From the NCBI GenBank assembly GCA_017444505.1, contig JAFSWK010000131.1, positions 1 to 8,468 of the forward strand: a DNA stretch of 8,468 nucleotides, given 5' to 3'. The notes under the pieces were generated by a model, which did no database searches, was not told the origin of the DNA, and worked only from the letters and a program-made list of their open reading frames with translations. This DNA is from Rhodocyclaceae bacterium. Lineage in GTDB: Bacteria; Pseudomonadota; Gammaproteobacteria; Burkholderiales; Rhodocyclaceae. Shown piece by piece: positions 6,051 to 8,468 of this stretch. The stretch's first letter is position 1, and each line of letters starts with the position of its first letter. A program made the translations under genes and the position numbers.

Positions 6051-6647
6051 ATGAGCGAGGAAAAGAAAACAATGGATAGCGGCAGGCGCACCCTGCTGGT
6101 GGCGACTTCCGCCGCCGGTGGCGTTGCGGTTGCGGCTGCTGCCGTGCCATTCGTGGCAAGTTTTGCGCCTTCTGACCGTGCCCGCGCTGCGGGCGCCCCG
6201 GTGAAAGCCGACATTGGCGACATCGGGCCGGGGGAAATGAAGGTTTTTGAATGGCGTGGCAAGCCTGTCTGGGTGTTGCGCCGCACGCCGGAAATGCTCG
6301 AATCGCTGAAGCAGGCCGATGCGATGGTCAGCGACCCGGAGTCTGAAAAATCCATTCAGCCCGAGTACGCCAAGAACCAGCACCGTTCCATCAAGCCTGA
6401 ATATCTCGTGACGGTGGGCATCTGTACGCACCTTGGCTGCTCGCCCAGCGAAAAATTCAAGGAAGGCGCGGAAAGCGGCATGGGCGCGGACTGGCCCGGC
6501 GGTTTCCTCTGCCCCTGTCACGGCTCCAAGTTCGACCTCGCTGGCCGCGTCTTCAAAAGCCAGCCTGCGCCGACCAACCTGGACATTCCTCCCCACTACT
6601 ACATCTCCGAGACCACGCTGATGATCGGCGAGGACGGAAAGGCCTGA
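6051..6647 (+). CDS. petA: Ubiquinol-cytochrome c reductase iron-sulfur (Rieske) subunit
   Basis: The Rieske protein takes the first electron from quinol at the Qo site of the bc1 complex and hands it to cytochrome c1. The 198-aa product has an N-terminal twin-arginine-type signal anchor: SGRRTLL at 10-16, then a hydrophobic, Ala/Val-rich segment to about residue 39, which should stay as the membrane anchor. The [2Fe-2S] domain carries both ligand boxes, CTHLGC at 125-130 and CPCHGS at 154-159. These give two Cys and two His ligands plus the disulfide cysteines. ATG 6051 is chosen for its AGGA at 7 nt. ATG 6072 (M8), with an AGGA at 10 nt, is a possible alternative that keeps the twin-arginine motif. 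A TTG at 6033 is unlikely. petB begins 4 bp after the stop, so this is the first gene of the operon. Confidence 0.97.
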   Translation: MSEEKKTMDSGRRTLLVATSAAGGVAVAAAAVPFVASFAPSDRARAAGAPVKADIGDIGPGEMKVFEWRGKPVWVLRRTPEMLESLKQADAMVSDPESEKSIQPEYAKNQHRSIKPEYLVTVGICTHLGCSPSEKFKEGAESGMGADWPGGFLCPCHGSKFDLAGRVFKSQPAPTNLDIPPHYYISETTLMIGEDGKA

Positions 6648-6651
6648 CATC

Positions 6652-7938
6652 ATGACGACCAAATGCGAAGCCCTGATCGAGTGGATTGATGCGCGCTTCC
6701 CGCTGACGTCCACCTGGAAAGCCCACCTTTCCGAATACTACGCGCCGAAGAACTTCAACTTCTGGTACGCCTTCGGCATCCTTGCCACGGTAGTGCTGGC
6801 CATCCAGATTATCACCGGCATTTTCCTGGTGATGAACTACAAGCCGGATGGCACGCTGAATGCTGCGGGAGTGCCGGTGGCCTTTGCCAGCGTCGAATAC
6901 ATCATGCGCGAGGTCAATGGCGGCTGGATTATCCGCACCATGCACTCCACGGGTGCATCGGCCTTTTTCATCGTGGTGTATTTGCACATGTTCCGTGGTC
7001 TGCTCTATGGCTCGTACCGCAAACCGCGCGAGCTGGTGTGGATTTTCGGCACGCTGATTTTCCTCGCCCTGATGGCCGAAGCGTTCATGGGTTACCTGCT
7101 GCCGTGGGGGCAAATGTCCTACTGGGGTGCGCAGGTGATTGTGAACCTGTTTTCTGCCATTCCCTTCGTCGGCCCCGACCTCGCCCTGCTGATTCGCGGC
7201 GACTACGTGGTGAGCGATGCGACGCTGAACCGTTTCTTCGCCTTCCACGTCTGTGCTGTGCCGCTGGTGCTCATTGGTCTGGTGGCTGCACACATCATCG
7301 CGCTGCACGAAGTCGGCTCGAACAACCCCGATGGCATCGAAATCAAGAAACACAAGGACGCCAACGGCGTGCCGCTCGATGGCGTGCCCTTCCATCCGTA
7401 CTACACGGTGAAGGATTCGTTCATCGTGGTGATTTTCCTGATTTTCTTTGCTGCGGTGATGTTCTTTGCCCCGGAAGGTGGCGGTTATTTCCTGGAGTAC
7501 AACAACTTCCTTCAGGCTGACCCGCTGACCACCCCGCCGCACATTGCGCCGGTCTGGTACTTCACGCCGTTCTACTCCATCCTGCGCGCGGTCACCTATC
7601 CGCTGTTTGGCATTGATGCCAAGTTCTGGGGTGTGGTGGCGATGGGTGCTTCGGTGGTGATTCTCGGCTTTTTGCCGTGGCTGGATCGCAGTCCGGTGAA
7701 GTCCATTCGCTACAAAGGCCCGATTACCAAGACGCTGCTGGCCATTTTTGTGGTCGTCTTCATCGTCCTCGGCTTCCTCGGCGTCAAGGCTCCGGACTAT
7801 GTCTTCCCCTTCGGCGTGCCGGGTGCGCCGGTGGCGCAGATTTTCTCGGTGTACTACTTCCTCTTCTTCATCACCATGCCGTGGTGGTCGAAACTGGACA
7901 AATGCAAACCGGAACCGGAAAGGGTGAACTTCAAATGA
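6652..7938 (+). CDS. petB: Ubiquinol-cytochrome c reductase cytochrome b subunit
   Basis: Cytochrome b is the membrane core of the bc1 complex. It carries two b hemes and both quinone sites and moves one electron of each quinol back across the membrane. The 428-aa protein is full length with about eight hydrophobic helices. The heme ligands are H98 and H112 in the second helix and H199 and H214 in the fourth. The Qo-site sequences GYLLPWGQMSYWG and GDYVVSDATLNRFF are present, and HEVGSNNP follows the fourth helix. The Qo motif that reads PEWY in mitochondria is PVWY here (300-303). The second histidine pair is separated by 14 residues, against 13 in the mitochondrial protein. Both may be normal for the lineage. 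AAGG (6639-6642) lies 9 nt before the ATG. The stop overlaps petC. Confidence 0.98.
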   Translation: MTTKCEALIEWIDARFPLTSTWKAHLSEYYAPKNFNFWYAFGILATVVLAIQIITGIFLVMNYKPDGTLNAAGVPVAFASVEYIMREVNGGWIIRTMHSTGASAFFIVVYLHMFRGLLYGSYRKPRELVWIFGTLIFLALMAEAFMGYLLPWGQMSYWGAQVIVNLFSAIPFVGPDLALLIRGDYVVSDATLNRFFAFHVCAVPLVLIGLVAAHIIALHEVGSNNPDGIEIKKHKDANGVPLDGVPFHPYYTVKDSFIVVIFLIFFAAVMFFAPEGGGYFLEYNNFLQADPLTTPPHIAPVWYFTPFYSILRAVTYPLFGIDAKFWGVVAMGASVVILGFLPWLDRSPVKSIRYKGPITKTLLAIFVVVFIVLGFLGVKAPDYVFPFGVPGAPVAQIFSVYYFLFFITMPWWSKLDKCKPEPERVNFK

Positions 7939-8468
7939 TGACCAAAATGATTCAACGTCTGAAAGGGCTGCTTGCCGTAGTCCTCTTCGCCCCGGGCTTG
8001 GCGCTCGCCTCTGAAGCGGTGCATCTGGACAAGGCGCCGGTTTCCACCGACCAGGCGCGCCTGCAACGCGGTGCCAAGATTTTCGTCAACAACTGCATGG
8101 GCTGTCACGGCCTGAGCTTTGTGCGCTACAACCACCTGGAGCAAATTGGCCTGACGAGTGAAGAGATTGAAAAAAACCTCATCTTCACCGCCGGTGCCAA
8201 GGTGGGCGACCTGATGGTTCCCGCGATTCAGGCTGCGGATGCCAAGCGCTGGTTCGGCGTGCGTCCGCCTGACCTCACGCTGGTTACGCGCGCCCGCTCG
8301 TCCGAGTTTGGCAGCGGTGCGGACTGGGTCTACACCTATCTGCGCAAGTTCTACCGTGACCCGGAGCGTCCCACTGGCTGGAACAACGAAATCTTCCCGA
8401 ACGTGGGGATGCCGCACGTCCTGTATGAATTCCAGGGCGAGCAAACGGCCACGGTGACGCAGGGCGAG
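7935..8468 (+). CDS. petC: Cytochrome c1 subunit of the bc1 complex, 3' end beyond the window
   Basis: Cytochrome c1 accepts the electron from the Rieske centre and passes it to soluble cytochrome c at the periplasmic face. The frame is open to the window edge, giving 178 codons. Residues 1-25 form a Sec signal peptide (basic MTKMIQRLKG, hydrophobic LLAVVLFA, cleavage after ALA). The heme site is CMGCH at 54-58, followed by GLSFVRYN. VRPPDLTL and SGADWVYTYLRKFY are family motifs, and GMPHVLYEF holds Met159, the expected sixth heme ligand. The missing C-terminus should contain the membrane anchor. ATG 7935 overlaps the petB stop by 4 bp (ATGA) with AAAGGG about 10 nt upstream. ATG 7938 directly after it is also possible. 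The c1 is a separate gene here, not fused to petB as in some bacteria. Confidence 0.96.
   Translation, partial: MMTKMIQRLKGLLAVVLFAPGLALASEAVHLDKAPVSTDQARLQRGAKIFVNNCMGCHGLSFVRYNHLEQIGLTSEEIEKNLIFTAGAKVGDLMVPAIQAADAKRWFGVRPPDLTLVTRARSSEFGSGADWVYTYLRKFYRDPERPTGWNNEIFPNVGMPHVLYEFQGEQTATVTQGE

Noticed and set aside
6553..7542. Open frame of 329 codons on the - strand opposite petA/petB
   Set aside because: Antisense to highly conserved bc1 subunits; His/Arg/Glu-rich translation without a start context or domain.
1..8468. Mobile element, phage, CRISPR, toxin-antitoxin or defence system
   Set aside because: No transposase, integrase, repeat array, terminal inverted repeats or unknown gene cluster was seen. 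Apart from the left-edge fragment, every coding stretch belongs to a well-known housekeeping or respiratory family.

Overview
The window looks like a core chromosomal segment of a high-GC proteobacterium, most likely a betaproteobacterium. The reasons are the gene content and order (thiL-pgpA-pncC, rpsO-pnp, petABC), the style of the Rieske, cytochrome b and cytochrome c1 proteins, and the PNPase sequence. All recognisable complete genes lie on the + strand. I see no insertion sequence, phage gene, CRISPR array, tRNA or rRNA. I could not run a database search, so family names rest on motifs read by eye.

Layout. Positions 1 to about 121 do not fit the gene that follows. On the - strand they read as the inside of another, unidentified protein. 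On the + strand they form an unlikely N-terminus for a di-heme cytochrome c peroxidase, whose recognisable part starts near 124 and ends at 1039. The peroxidase therefore has no visible signal peptide or native start. A strong terminator (1100-1132) closes it. Next comes a tightly coupled three-gene unit: thiL (thiamine-phosphate kinase), pgpA (phosphatidylglycerophosphatase A) and a stand-alone pncC/cinA C-terminal-type amidohydrolase. Its ends overlap (TGATG, then ATGA). rpsO (ribosomal protein S15) follows with its own good promoter and a terminator. pnp (polynucleotide phosphorylase, 702 aa, GTG start) follows a structured leader. A perfect 14-bp terminator hairpin ends pnp, and its 3' arm appears to double as the -35 region of the next promoter. 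The window finishes with petA-petB-petC, the three catalytic subunits of the cytochrome bc1 complex. petC is cut by the window edge.

How they work together. rpsO and pnp are the classic translation/RNA-decay pair. petABC carries electrons from quinol to periplasmic cytochrome c, and a periplasmic di-heme peroxidase of the type at the left end could draw on the same cytochrome c pool. The thiL unit is housekeeping cofactor and lipid metabolism.

I found no undescribed multi-gene system. The observation most worth checking is the apparent breakpoint near position 121, where two genes on opposite strands both seem to have lost their 5' ends. It could be a real deletion between divergent genes or an assembly chimera. 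Smaller points are the terminator/promoter overlap before petA, a possibly leaderless thiL, the structured pnp leader, and two local deviations of cytochrome b from the mitochondrial pattern.
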